Assembly (NCBI GenBank): GCA_903813345.2
Contig: CAIIXF020000001.1
Span: forward strand, 4,464,001-4,528,000
DNA: 64,000 bases
From: Owenia fusiformis
Taxonomy: Eukaryota > Annelida > Polychaeta > Sabellida > Oweniidae
Direction of reading: 5' to 3'
Made by a program: the position numbers and the translations under genes. Shown here in pieces: positions 12,000 to 25,179 of the stretch. The notes below the pieces were generated by a model. It was not told the DNA's origin and did no database searches. It was given only the letters and a program-made list of their open reading frames with translations. The stretch's first letter is position 1. The number at the start of each line of letters is the position of its first letter.

Positions 12000-13967
12000 G
12001 CTGCATACATTATACCTAGTTGAAGTACCTACTTCTCAATTCTAACTCTCTACTTCTAGGATGAGATGTTATCTATAGTAAAAGTGAGCTGCTCTATATT
12101 ATCATTGCATTGCAGTGGTTAGGGCATTCCTATGGGTTAATATGACGTCTTGCTTAGTCACTGTAGCACCATTGCTGTATTTATTTACTGTTATTAACCT
12201 AACCATGGTTTGTTTCTATGTATCTCAGAGCAGAGTTGAATTCCTGCACTAGTCACTCAGAAAATTGGATTTTTGTATAATGCTTAGTTTCTTTTATCTT
12301 CTCTAACAAATTATTGACTGAGTCAATGCCTATGTGCGATTAGTTCTTATAACACGCTAATATTAACTTTTTCTGTTCATGTAAATTTACTTTCACCTTG
12401 CTTTTCCGTCTCTCCATCGGATATTTCTGAATTAGTATGCAAACATGTACTTTAGATCCAAGCTCGCTTAATGATCGCTATGTCACCAGTAAATCTAGTT
12501 TAATGCTCTTGTATCCTTGCTTTTGCATAGAATTCCAATATAAACCACCATCGGGAATAAACTTACGTCAATAAGTTAATCCACACATAATATATGTCAT
12601 CTCTCCTAATGTGTTTATATTTGGGTCCTTTGTGACATTTTCTTCAATATAGATAAGGCATTCAACAGTAAACTTTCCGACTTGTAAAATTACTTCACAT
12701 TTTATTTGGTATTTTGAGCTATATTTTTTCCTCAAATGTCGAAAGCACTCAGATTGAAACGAAAATCACTCAATAGCTAATTCTCATGATATATCCTGTT
12801 CTGCTAGTAATGAGCAATCTGCATACTGAATAAACCTCCGCTATATCCTAATAGAAATATAAATGGTACTGTTCATAAGTTATAATTATATGTAATAGCT
12901 GTAAGAAGAAATGTGTTAAGATGTTGATTGTTCCTGAGGCAGTGACCCATCTAGCAATTCAATCTCTATTGCTATACTCTACTCCTGTGGGATCTTGCCT
13001 CCCTGTAGATACTGCATGTGTTAGGCTAGTGATACTTTACTTATTGAAGCCACCAGAGCTTGTATATCTCAGCAAAACCACAGGTCTATCTCTGCTTGTA
13101 TGTAACTCTGTATGTACATAGTACAAACATTGAAGGATAGACACTCCTACCTGCTTATATTCTCCATAGATGTGTACAGTTGAGTGGTATGAACAGATGT
13201 TGATGAGTGTGCAACTTAGATTGATTTTATGAGTGGTCACTTCATGTTATCATCCAGTTTGCATCATGGGTATATTGTCAGTAGTCTTCCTTGCTAAAAT
13301 TACTAATTATAACAGCTCAATGGCCTCTGCAGCTTTATCTAGATACCGAAGTAATTTTTCCAATATGTGATTTGTATATAGTACGGTGAAAACACTACAT
13401 GTCATCTGATGAAACCTGCTGGCTAGATCTATTAAATCAATAGAATTGGACGCGACAGATTCTGAATTCCCATGTATAGTTTCACTGTATAGAAAATATG
13501 AAGTTGTGATATGGTAAACATGTAGATGAGCTATCTGTTCAGATTATGCTAACTTCACTGATGATGTTTGCAAGAGATTTGATTGTGTTTTGATGATGAT
13601 TAAAACTCTCTGGCTGTGACGTTTTTGCGGTTATCTATTTGTGAACTGTTGTTTTAATCCACCCACAATTCCTGTTTTACTGTCTGACTTGGATGCACCT
13701 CTTGAGTATAGTCACATGGCTAATTTAGCCAGAATGCTTCGTGTTTCTAATCAGATTCAGTTCCACGGGTATTACATTGCTCATCCATCAACCTTCTCCG
13801 CATATAGATTAGCTTTCAAATGCTGTCCAGTCACAGATTCACCAGATTGAGGCTGATCAGGATGCAATCCACGTCATATAATAGAACCTGATGTTTCTAC
13901 TTGGTTAGACCTGTAAGAAGAGGGACATTAGTTCCATGTTAGTCTTGCTTCAATTCTCTGACAGCAT
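12000..13967. other. Upstream/intergenic region, no supported gene
   Basis: This would include the 5' UTR and promoter of the SLC10 gene, but no clear TATA box or CpG-rich stretch was found. A plus-strand open frame at 13641-13850 (69 aa, GTG start) lies in slightly less AT-rich DNA. It has no recognisable domain and is left unannotated. Confidence 0.4.
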
Positions 13968-14146
13968 AGGGCCGGAGCCAGGTAGTGGAGTGGGTGTTTG
14001 AGTGAACCCACCCTAGCCAAAACCTATTTCATGCATTTTTTCACCATTCCGAGCACAAGCAATTTTGGGCCAAAGTTGCTTAATGTGAATCCTCTCTGGA
14101 ATTTTTTGAAAAGTGAACCCCCTTGGCAAAAGCTGGCTATGGCCCT
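13968..14146. mobile_element. Short inverted-repeat MITE ('GTAGCCAG' family), copy 1
   Basis: Ends are AGGGCCGGAGCCAG and its near inverse CTGGCTATGGCCCT. The interior has GTGAACCC-type motifs and CACCATTCCGAGCA. The 32251-32453 copy shares the layout and interior (reversed), with G-runs beside the ends. A partial copy lies at 28691. Confidence 0.7.
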
Positions 14147-14887
14147 GCACTTGTGGGAGGTACGTACTTAGGGAGTCACAAGAGCTTTGTAGTTAGACTT
14201 GTTTCATATGTTTCCTTGACATCTGGCAATAGCCCACAGTAATGTTACAATAACAGCTTGTGATTAAATTAGAATTGTTTCAAGGATGTTGAAGCTTGAT
14301 AGAGGGGCTTTAGGGAACATTATACTTAAAATTTTATTATTTCCTTGTTGTCCCGTTTGTTTCGAATATGATAAGTTGTGATGTAATTTGCCATAACACT
14401 AAATGATGAATGAGATGGGGCGTGAATGAATCTTTAATAGGCAAAAACGCTATCCCAGTGAGACTTGACATGCGAGAGCTTTATGCATTTAGGAAACTTG
14501 ATAATATGGAAATAAGTTGATTAGCCTCAATGAATAATTTAGCTCCTCTTTGCCTGTTGAGAGGATGGTATAGACAAACCGTGCATGATGAATCACCCCT
14601 GAAACAATTTGATTTGTTCCTTTTTCTGTTCACCCAATGTTTCAACAAAGTCACTTTGACACAAGCATGGTAGGGGATGATTATTTATAGGGGATACATT
14701 CTGTTTGATTACAGTCTTGAGATACGTTCACGTATAAATACACCATTATAACTACTAATTCTCCCTATGGGCTTGACATATAGCTAAACCATGAAATTGT
14801 GTCCCACAATGTCACCTTCAGTAAGAGAGAAATAAACCCATGCTAGGGTATCTTATTGTTATATCATTTCATGAGAAAATACATATG

Positions 14888-15072
14888 CAGTAAAACCTGT
14901 ATATCCAAACACCTCTCTAATCTGAACACCTCTCAATTTGAACGCTTTTAGTCAGTCATATTTATTTTAATCTGGCATAGGCTTCCATTTTAAAAATCGT
15001 GAACATTGACCATCTAGGAATATGAACATTTTGGCTTGTCCCTGTGACGTTTGGATTAGACAGGTTTTACTG
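14888..15072. mobile_element. pogo/Tigger-like MITE, copy 2
   Basis: Begins CAGTAAAACCTGTATATCCA and ends GACAGGTTTTACTG, with TA after the right end. The interior repeats the CTAATCTGAACACC motif. There is no coding capacity. Confidence 0.75.
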
Positions 15073-15607
15073 TAGTCCTTTTCCTGATATTTAGTTAAGA
15101 GAATTAATGAGATAATTATGTTACAAGTAAACCCAAATTATTTATGTATTGGTATTATATGATGTTTGATGGGCTTTCTATATCCTCTTTTGCTATTGTC
15201 TAATATTTGAAATACAAGGTGACCCGAAACAACATACAAATATTTGAATTAAATACATGTGTTCTCCTTTTTTCACCCTATACATGGTATGTAAATTATA
15301 TTGAAATTACATTAGAACAGCTTTTTTAAAAGCAAATTTATTTACAAATAAGCAACTCTCACTCTATAAGAGTATATGTACTGTGTTCATAACCATATAT
15401 ACTTGTTGTCATAGTAATTGCAACATTTACCCTCTAGTCAATTGGTTATATTTATATAGCTGTCTCTAGATTGGTTTGATACCATGATTTGCAATTACAG
15501 GGTGATGTTATAATAATGTTAATGCTGCAACATTATGGCATCACTGCTTTGATAAACATGATGTTATACCTGGTCCTGAATATGTTATTCCAGCTTATGA
15601 ATATGAT

Positions 15608-15705
15608 GTAACATGTAGTGCTAGATATGGTTAACATGAAGTGCTAGATATTGTTAACATGTAGTGCTCAATATTATGAACATGTAGTGCTAGATAGTGT
15701 TACAG
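15608..15705. repeat. Short tandem repeat of about 30 bp, 4 imperfect copies
   Basis: Four copies of AACATGTAGTGCTAGATA with variable spacers (GTTAACATGAAG, ATTATGAACATG and similar). Confidence 0.65.
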
Positions 15706-15709
15706 TTAA

Positions 15710-18103
15710 GAGTTGAACATTGAATGCCATGATTTTAAGGAAGTGCTTGAACTAATAGACTCTAATAGAAAGCACACTGAGGAACTTTTGGACAGTAGAA
15801 GTTTTTGTATGTACATACCCTAGATTACATTTTGTTTGTGAAAGATTGCTAGTGTCAGAACTTAAGGGCAAGTTTGTAATTTCTATGTTTAGGGTAGAAT
15901 ACAAATAAACTTTGATCAATAGAACCATCAACATTTATAATCGTTTCATCTATACTCATTATATCATATGTAATCTCCAACATTGTTATACATTTACTTC
16001 ACATGTAGGCCTACTGTAAAAATCATTGATTATCTCCCATATGTGATATATATCCATATTTTGGGTGTATATATACCTAGTTTCCTCACCGGCACTAAAA
16101 TTCTTATTTTATTGTATGTGTATTTTCTGTTCAAAGTTGCCAACAAAGTAATTTTTTCATAATTTGTCTAATTTTCAAGTGATTGCATTGATTTACATAT
16201 GGGATGATGCAAGCCTATTTTTAAAACATCAAGTGGAAGCAGAACACACTTGCTTAAATATTAGGAAGATAATCTTATATATTGAGAGCATTCACCCTCA
16301 ATAAATCTTTAGCTCAAAGTAAGTCAATACTCACTAAAACTTAAGTTCTCATTAGTTTTCTGTGTAATCAGCCATTTTGCACCTGAAGTGTGCTACACGT
16401 GACCTTTTCAAGAAATAGCTGTTTTGTTATTTTAAGTATTGTTGGCAGGTTTACAGAAAACAATTAACTGCTTTCTTGTTTAGTTGTTTTGTACACATGC
16501 TCTGTTAACAATGATGAGCCATGATAAGAATGAAAAGATTCAAAATATAACCAAATTTAGAGGGAAATATAACTGATATGTTTTAAGACATGCTGCTTTA
16601 TCATTGCAGGCCAATGCCATTTCTGTAGAAGTGTTTGCACTTGTACTTTTTCAATGGTGGGTTTGGAAATCAAGAGGGGGGGGGGCAAAAGTGTGCAATA
16701 TGCTTGTGTGTGTGGTTAAGTGCATTTAGGCCCCAATTTTAAAATTTAATTCCTACTTTTTTTTGAAAGACCAAAATTTAAAAATAATGCCAGGTAATAC
16801 CAATCTGTTATCTATTTATAATTCAAAGATTTACAACAATCCAATTGTGCTATTCACAACCTCTACAATTCCCAAGCTTTAGATTAAGATTTTTTGTTAC
16901 TTTTTAAACAAAAATGTAAAATTCTGATCTTTTTTTGGAAGTCAGTGCTGGTATGTTGGAAACATGTACAAGGCTAGATGGCCGTAATGTTCATTTTAAC
17001 TAAGAGATCATAACTCACACTTTAGAGATATCTTTATCTGACCTTTCTTTGTATTTTGCACTAAACTCTACAATTCTTACATAACTAAGACTAGCAAGAG
17101 ATAATTAATCTATTAAAGAGGCAGTGTCTGATAGGAGCACAATTACAATACCTTCTTGATATTTTTTTGCATTAGAGATGTGAATTAGGTTAATTCATCT
17201 ATTTACCATGTGTCAGATACCGACTCCTACATTTACGGTGTCAATTTCATGAACAAAACTGGACAGTTGGAAATTCGGAAAGGAATTAAAAAACGCTCTG
17301 AATCTGATTTGGTCACTTGATGATGTTTGTGTCACATGACAGGATTTCCCTTTAATGGCTTTATGTTCAATTTTGATAGTTGATTGTTGTTCTCTTGATT
17401 TTCTAATATATATTTAAGGTATGTAAGATGCTAAATAAGCAATTATAATGGGACATTGATTGTCTGGGTGAGAAACATAACAGACAGTGTATCTATCAGT
17501 ACACTATTTTTATATGATGTTAAGATTTCTTTATCATTGTATGACATTTCAATTTTCTATAAATCTTTTCTTCATATTCAGTTGTATGTGAACTGCCAGA
17601 TGCAGATGCCTGATTTTAAGCTTCCAATATCTTAATTGTAAAAATCCAATTATGTAATCACCAGCAAGCATATGATCTGATTTCCTCATTTCTTGGAATC
17701 AACAATCTGTTTTACAACATTCACATAAATCTTATTTGAGCTAATTAGTATTCTCCCAAAGATTAACAGTTAAGTATGATAGAGAAGTTACTCCTGATCG
17801 GCCCATTGTGAAAAATGATGCCAAATTATCCAGAACTGTACACGAAACATTAATTTGCTTTGCTGGTAATCTCCACGAGGAAATGAGGCATATTTGTCAG
17901 TTTGGGAAATATCCAATTTGGTATTCCCTTAAGCAACTACTTGCTTTTATTACACGTTCTTCATCCTTGGTGTTACCTCTTGGAAATATTTATCTTTAAC
18001 CTTTATGAACTCTTGCTCTTTAAAGATATTGAAGATATTATTTCAATTGAATATTTTCGAAAAGATTACAAAGATTTTGCCTCGAGTGTTAAGTGTCGTT
18101 ATT
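15710..18103. other. Intergenic, nothing recognised
   Basis: AT-rich DNA with only short, domain-less open frames. A run of G near 16675-16685 flanked by TTGGAAATCAAG and GCAAAAGTGTGC looks like part of a decayed repeat. Confidence 0.4.
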
Positions 18104-18636
18104 ATGTCGCCACCAAAAAGTGGTGACACATTGTTATGGTCTCTTTTTTTTTGTGGCGGCGGTTGTTTGCTTCAGTTTTTTTCAAAATCATATACAAGTT
18201 TTCAGAAGTTCAAATCGGGCTTTACATTTAAGATTTGACCTTCGATGATATTTTCAAGGTCAAAAAAGGTCAAAAAGGTCTTTTTTCAACTTTTTTCAAA
18301 TTGTCCTTTTTTCAAAATCCTCTAGAAATTCTCAAAAGTTCAAATCTGACTATAGATTTGACCTTCAGTGACATTATCGAGGTCAAAAAAGTTTTGACCT
18401 TTAATGACCTTCTCAAGGTCAAAAGGTATTTTCTCAATTGACCAATTTTTCTACAAGTTCTCAGAAGTTCAAATCTGATTTTAGATCAAAAAGGTATTTT
18501 TTCAACTTGCTTCAAATTGACTAATCTTTTTTCAAAATCATCAACAAGTTTTCAGAAATTCAAATCTGACTTAAGTTTGAACTAATAATATTGTCCGCAA
18601 CTAAATGGTGACATTTTGTCATGTTAATGCTTGTCT
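18104..18636 (-). mobile_element. Hairpin-ended element with internal tandem repeats, copy A
   Basis: The left end is ATGTCGCCACCAAAAAGTGG, a hairpin followed by TTGTTATGGTCT. The right end is GACATTTTGTCATGTTAATG followed by CTTGTCT. The core contains several degenerate units of about 110 bp built from GACCTT/AAGGTC dyads and CAAGTTCTCAGAAGTTCAAA. Copy B at 25180 has the same ends and the same kind of core. Copies C to F have the same ends without the array. The strand is assigned by placing the hairpin at the 3' end, by analogy with Helitron-like elements; that orientation is inference. Confidence 0.75.
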
Positions 18637-18710
18637 CTACATGGGATCAAACCTGAAGCCTGACTTATATAATGCATACATTGCCCTCATTGCCTTTAGT
18701 CTATTGTAGT

Positions 18711-19890
18711 GAGTCTTATATCTCGAGCCTAGTGAGCCTAGTGAGCCTTATGCATTACGTACTGAGTCTGATGCCTTGATTTGTGAGTCTTATGCATGGA
18801 TGAGTAACTATTATATTTGAGTAGTGAGTCATATGCATGGGCGAGTGTTTCTTATACCTTGAGTAGTGAGTCTCATGCCTTGACTACTGAGACTTATATA
18901 TTGACTAGTGAATCTTATGCCTTGATTAGTTAGTCTAATACCTTGAAAAGTTAGTCATATGCATGGAAGAGTGAGTCTTATACCTTGAGTAGTGAACTTT
19001 ATGCCTTGAGTTCTGAGTCTAATGCCTTTAGAAGTGAGTCTAATATCTTGAGTAGTGAGTCTTATGCATTGAGTACTGAGTCTTATACATTTAATAGTGA
19101 GTCTTATACCTTGAGTAGTGAATCTTATGCCTTGAGTTCTGAGTCTAATGCCTTTAGAAGTGAGTCTAATATCTTGAGTAGTGAGTCTTATGCATTGAGT
19201 ACTGAGTCTTATACATTTAATAGTGAGTCTTATACCTTGAGTAGTGAATCTTGTGCCTTGAGTTCTGAGTCTTATGCTTTTAGTAGTGAGTCTAATATCT
19301 TGAGTAGTGAGTCTTATACATTTAATAGTGAGTCTTATACATTTAATAGTGAGTCTTATACCTTGAGTAGTGAATCTTATGCCTTGAGTTCTGAGTCTTA
19401 TGCCTTTAGTAGTGAGTCTTATACCTTGAGTAGTGAATCTTATGCCTTGAGTTCTGAGTCTTATGCCTTTAGTAGTGAGTCTTATACCTTGAGTAGTGAA
19501 TCTTATGCCTTTAGTTCTGAGTCTAATGCCTTTAGTAGTGAGTCTAATATCTTGAGTAGTGAATCTTATACATTTAATAGTGAGTCTTATACCTTGAGTA
19601 GTGAATCTTATGCATTGAGTACTGAGTCTTATACATTTAATAGTGAGTCTTATACCTTGAGTAGTGAGTCTTATGCATTGCGCACTGAGTCTTATACATT
19701 TAATAGTGAATCTTATACCTTGAGTAATGAATCTTATGCCTTGAGTACTGAGTCTTATGTCTTTAGTACTGAGTGTAATATCTTGAGTAATGAGTCTTAT
19801 ATATTTAGTAGTGAGTCTTATACCTTGAGTATTGAGTCTTATGCCTTTAGTAGTGAGTCTAATACCTTGTGTGGTGAGTCTATATTTGTG
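18711..19890. repeat. 21-bp minisatellite (about 56 units) with 126-bp higher-order repeat
   Basis: The unit is close to AGTGAGTCTTATACCTTGAG (one more base per period), degenerate at the left and regular from about 18970. Because 21 is divisible by three, one plus frame stays open from 18985 to 19920. It reads as 7-residue repeats such as SSESYTL, SSESYAF and NSESYTF. A 42-residue (126-bp) block is duplicated in the first part. There is no ATG in that frame (it opens at TTG), and no splice or promoter context was seen, so it is listed as a repeat, not a gene. Confidence 0.9.
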
Positions 19891-20734
19891 ATTATATCAA
19901 CAACATTCAACTTAAAATAAACCTCATTCCAAGTAAATGATCTCACCTCAGTTTATGTCTAACAGGTTGAAAGATCTGATTCAGATTCCAAAGTCTCTTA
20001 CTACTATATTGCCAATGTTTGATTAGACAATCCAAAACAGAGCAGACTTTTCACTTGTATTATACCATTTCAAAGGGACTAGAAGAGATTCAGACGAGTT
20101 GAGAGTAAGCTTAAAGAAATGTTACAATTTTACAATACTGTTTACTCTCATCGTCATTCTATGTTTTGCCTATTTTCCAAAAAGTCTCACTTTATTTCGG
20201 GATAGTCCTTCAATCTGTAAGGTTATCTGGCACAAAATTGAAAAAGGGGATGTCCACTTTCTCAATTGTCATGAATTTGGACATTTCTGTAACCTAATAC
20301 GATAAACAACATGTCTAAGGTTTAGAATTTGTTCTTTGTACAAAACGGCAAAGGCATTTATTTTATAACATGTTTATGGTATGATTTATAATGAACAGCT
20401 GGATCTATAATATTTTATTGCAATTCGTCAATGCCAATTTTTATTGTTCATTCAGCAGTTCAATGTCAATGCAATAACTCAGTTTAGTAGTTGCACTCAT
20501 TCTGAGATCCACAGCTTGTACAATCCTTTTGAGTGCTAGCTCACATGCAGGAGATAATGGAAATAATTACTCTGTCAGTGAAGTATGATGAGCAACTTTT
20601 ATTTAACCATGTTGTTCCCATCAAAACTTGAATTCTCTTACAAAGATAGATTACAGACTTGTTAGATTTCTATATGGGCTAATTTTGCAAAAGTTGTTGA
20701 ACTTATCACAGATTGACTCCAATTGAAGCCAGTA

Positions 20735-20920
20735 CAGTAAAACCTGTATATCGGAACACCTGTCTAATCTAAACACCTTTCAATATGAACACTTTTTCTT
20801 GGTTCCACTATTATTGTCTCACATCGACTCATATATTAAGAAACCTTGAAATGTGAACACCTGCTAATCTGAACACTCTTGGCCAGTTCCAATAGCATTC
20901 AGATTAAACAGGTTTTACTG
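20735..20920. mobile_element. pogo/Tigger-like MITE, copy 3
   Basis: TA then CAGTAAAACCTGTATATCGG at the left; AAACAGGTTTTACTG at the right. Inside are CTAATCTAAACACC and its inverse-type partner GCTAATCTGAACACT. There is no open frame of note. Confidence 0.8.
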
Positions 20921-23900
20921 TTATGGTATGTTGTGACTACATGCATAACATATTGATCACATTTTTATTGAGGAAATGCCTGTTTTGATATGATATCACG
21001 CAAGAAAATATTTAAAACCAATCAAGTATTTTGTTAAATGTGTGTCTCTATTGATTTATATTTGTATTGCTGTTTCATTGATGGCTTCTCAGCAGGTTAT
21101 CTCTGCTCTGGGGATTTCAAGAAAATCATTCACCTAACCCTACTAGTATCACATCAATAATGTCTAGAAGTTTTGAATTCCTTGTTTCATTGTAACAATG
21201 ACTTGTATTTAACACTCCCATCCATCATGGTAAGCCATGCCTTCGCAATCTCTGTCCCATATGATACAAAAGAAAGATGCTATGAGTATCAGAATGACTT
21301 CCAGCTTCAACACTCAAGATTCATTGTCCTCATTTACTTTTTGAAAACTTGTTTATTCAGTATTTATTATCAAGTATCTTTTGTTAAAAGGATAGAAATA
21401 TAGTCTCAAATGAATATGAGTAAATCCTTAAATCATTCTGAAAAAGGAAAAGGCAACTTTCTCCAGTATAAAGGAACAAAAACAATGAACTTGATCATAT
21501 GAACTCTTATTTGATGAATGGATATTTAATTAAAGTAAGTGTGTGTGGTACAAGGAAATTATGTCGCAACTTTCAGATCAAGTGTTATAAAACATCGGAA
21601 GTCAGCGCCGTATGGAAGGGAAATAAGATGATAATTGAAAAAACGACTGCATTCAATTAAGTTCAAAGTGTGATTTATCTCGCAAATAAATAACGCAAAA
21701 GTCATTGACTTTATTCCGCTCCATGACGTAACATATTCATTTCTGATTGGTTCAAATTGATAAAGTAGATGAATAACTGCTAGTAATATGTTATAGGATA
21801 TCAATATTAAGGTAGGTCATGCACAGTAAGTTTTTGCAACATATGCATGTAAGGTTACATGTTAAAGGTTTAAAGTTAGTCAGAATACTCATTGTTCATG
21901 TCTTAAGTTCTGATTTATTAGAGTCCCCTTTGTCTTACATTCTATCCCAGAGAGACTAAGAACCCATGTTCATGAACTACCTTAAACCAATATTTCTGTT
22001 CAATAAAATAAAACATATTTCTCGTCCTTTTTACAGCAGTCATACCATAGTAAAGCCATTCAAAGTTTAATGTATGTTTAATATTACCTTCTTTCTGATT
22101 GAAGAAAATTTTAAAAACATTTGAAATGGTCTAATTTGACAATAGATTAACATGAGGAAGTAATTATTTTTCATTATATTTCACGTCTTATTTTTTACAG
22201 AACAAGCAAATAAATTAAATTAACTCTCTCTCTTCACTCATCAGTATATGAGAGAAGTGGGGGAAATAATCCCAACATTAAATGCAAAGATGTAAAGGGC
22301 TATAAATAAGTCCAGAAATATCACAAGATATTATTCTGTTTGATTCTATGCAATTACAATTGTTCCAGCAAATTATGTCTTATTACAATATTATTGCAAC
22401 ATGTAACGACAGAACTGCTGAGATCAACGCCATTTATTTCAATGAAGTAGAAAATTGACAAAGGCCTTTAATTTAATTAGTTCTTAAAAAGACTTGAAAG
22501 TGTTAATTGATATTTATATCCATCAGGCATGGTATAGATCTATTATTTACCATTGATTGTATGAGAGGATACAGCCTTAAGGTTATCACACACAAAATGT
22601 ACAAAATAAAAAGGCTATGTTCGTTACTGGTTGTGACCCCATATGACATAAAAAACATGATATCTGTATTGTTTATCATATAATCATCAGTGTCTTGCAA
22701 TTTAGCAATAAATGGACAAATCCACAGGTGTAACTTGAAACATCCACTGGAAAGGCGACATCAGATGTACACTAAGTTCAAAGGTCATTAGCATCTGAAT
22801 TAACATGTATGCGCAAAACAGATATGACAGGTTCTCACCTAATCGTTTTGTAAACAAGCTGTAAGAAAATTGTTTAGTCGATTACCTTGAATGACATTTG
22901 ATTTGATATGAATTGATATTGATGGTTAAGTTTCTATCAAGTGCAATGACACTTATCCAAGAACACCAAATTTTATGGGGTCGTGACCTGGGAAAGGAAC
23001 ATAGCCTTAAGTAATATATGGGAAGGTCATTTTCATGTTTCTTCAGAAAAATTAGTTCCCAATGATTTGGTAAATGAATAGATGGATCTAACATTTGCAC
23101 ATACATGTATGTAACTTTCCTTCAGAATGTAAAAATTGGTGGCAGTTTCTGATATTTTCCAACTTCAATGAAAACTTTAAATAAGATGCATGCGAATTGT
23201 GTTTTTTACACAATTCATTTTTCTTGAATGATAAATCAATTGGTAAAATATATTTTGCAATATGAAGTCTAAAATTTAGAGATGAAATGTCAAACACCTT
23301 TCAGTTTTATAATATTTACTCGTAAAAGTCACGTTAATGCCATTTGAGCCTGCCTTTCAGTCAAACAGGGCAATCTAACATTGAAGAGTTTCTCACTTTC
23401 CAAGTTCCATTAGTGATATACCCTTGTATGAGCGAGTACCAAGCTTAGGGATAACAAAATCAATATGACATTTGCAGAAGTAGGGGATCTTATGAATGAG
23501 GGTAATTAGAATGAAAAGAAAAATCTTTCCACCAAAAAACATTAATGCTTAGAACACAAACTGACAAGTGGTCCATAAGGAGGAGATGGAATCTCTGGAT
23601 GCATTCACTTAAAAGAGGAAATCATGTTAGCAAGGCCTAATCTGTATTAGGACTTAGTAATACTCGGAGAATGACAAGGCAATGTCCATTGAGACTTGGG
23701 AACTCTACAGTTGCTATTAAAGTAGACATCACATATAACTCATGTAGAATTATTCTGTTTAAGCCACCTTTGGGAAAACACTTAACTCAAAATGTAGTTA
23801 ATACAACATTGTAATGTGCATGGTAGACAGAAAGTAAGATTTATTTTGCAATAAAATTATGGAAGAGCTGAAAGGAAAACGCTCTTGTCAACGTTTTCTT

Positions 23901-25179
23901 GAAAAACAAATGATTTGTGGTCAGTTTGAGCTTATAAAAGGTCTTCTTCTTTTTAAGAAAGACATAAACCAGGACATAGAATTACCACTGCATTATGCAT
24001 TTTATAATGAAGTACTTTGTGTTTGGAAAGTTAATATACACAACAAGGAAACAATTATTAATATAGTATGTAAAGTTGATAAACATAATGAAAGGATTAA
24101 CTATTAATATATTACGCGACAAAGAATCAATTTATTAATCTGTCCAACTTCTTTATAGTTTTCATATCAATTATGTTAGTCCATAGCACATTATCTTGAT
24201 AGTAATAATAACTTTCATATGAATTTATTAGATTTGCTTTTCCATTCGTTATCACACATATAGCAGTCTGGAGGAGGTTGCCGTGGTAACTAAATCTACT
24301 GTTGCTACGGTTTTGTCACAGATGTTTTTTGAAAGAGAAAATAAAGCTGTAATAACGTCACAGCTTGTCAATGAAATGTATTAGATTGATGGGGGTGGAT
24401 TAAAATGTAATTATCGCGCTATTCCCTCCATCACATTTCTTTTATAAATTAAGATTTAGTTTTTTTTTCAATGTGCTTGAATTATTTAGAATCTAATTTC
24501 TAGGATTCTCTTTCTGAACATTGCGCTTTATTATTACAATATGTTGCATTTACTGTGCATTTTCTTCATTTGATATTGCATTCATAATTTATTGTGTTTT
24601 GATGAGAATATTTCATGGTATGTAATTGAATAGCTCTTATAATTCTCTCTTGCACATATTATTATTTTCTATGATAGGGCATCCTTGTGAAAATATAATG
24701 ATTCTTAGTGGTTTTATCATCTTCTACCTTAAGCCGCTTAGTGTTTCATTCTGGAGTTTTTTGTTGTCACATTCTTATACTAAGGTTGTGTCTAATTATC
24801 AACAGTTTTAGGGAAATGAAGTTCTTTCCATCAGATGATGATATTGTTAGTGAAGAGTCGTTTTTTGAATATTCAAGTGACATACAAATCAACTAATAAG
24901 GGGGAGGGAGGACTGCAACAAAATTTGCTTCATATTTCTTTTTTTTATAATCTTGTTAACATTTTTTATAAGAGAGAAGGGGCAAGTCTAATTATATTTC
25001 TCAGATAATATTATTTCTTCAAGATGGTGTTTTGAGAATGATAAGTGATATACTCTTGTGTTGTTTCTGTGTTAAAAATATATTTGGAAAAATTGCTTTA
25101 AGCGATCATTTTTTTGCTTTTCTGTAATAGCTGAACAGTGAACACCTTTCCCAAATCAATCCTGTTATAATATTTTTTT
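20921..25179. other. Intergenic, nothing conserved recognised
   Basis: Long AT-rich stretch. At about 21700-21765 a TGACGTAA box lies close to CTGATTGGTT. A similar pair (CTGATTGGTC, CTACGTCAT) occurs at about 58573-58602, so this may be a dispersed repeat rather than a promoter. An 82-aa ATG frame at 23859-24107 has no recognisable features. Confidence 0.35.

Noticed and set aside
13641-13850. 69-codon plus frame in less AT-rich DNA
   Set aside because: GTG start, no domain, no clear splice sites, and no matching continuation nearby.
21700-21765. TGACGTAA plus CTGATTGG as a promoter
   Set aside because: A similar pair occurs at about 58570-58600 without a gene beside either, so it looks like a dispersed repeat.
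23859-24107. 82-codon ATG frame
   Set aside because: Lys/Asn/Ile-rich composition expected of random AT-rich DNA; no features.
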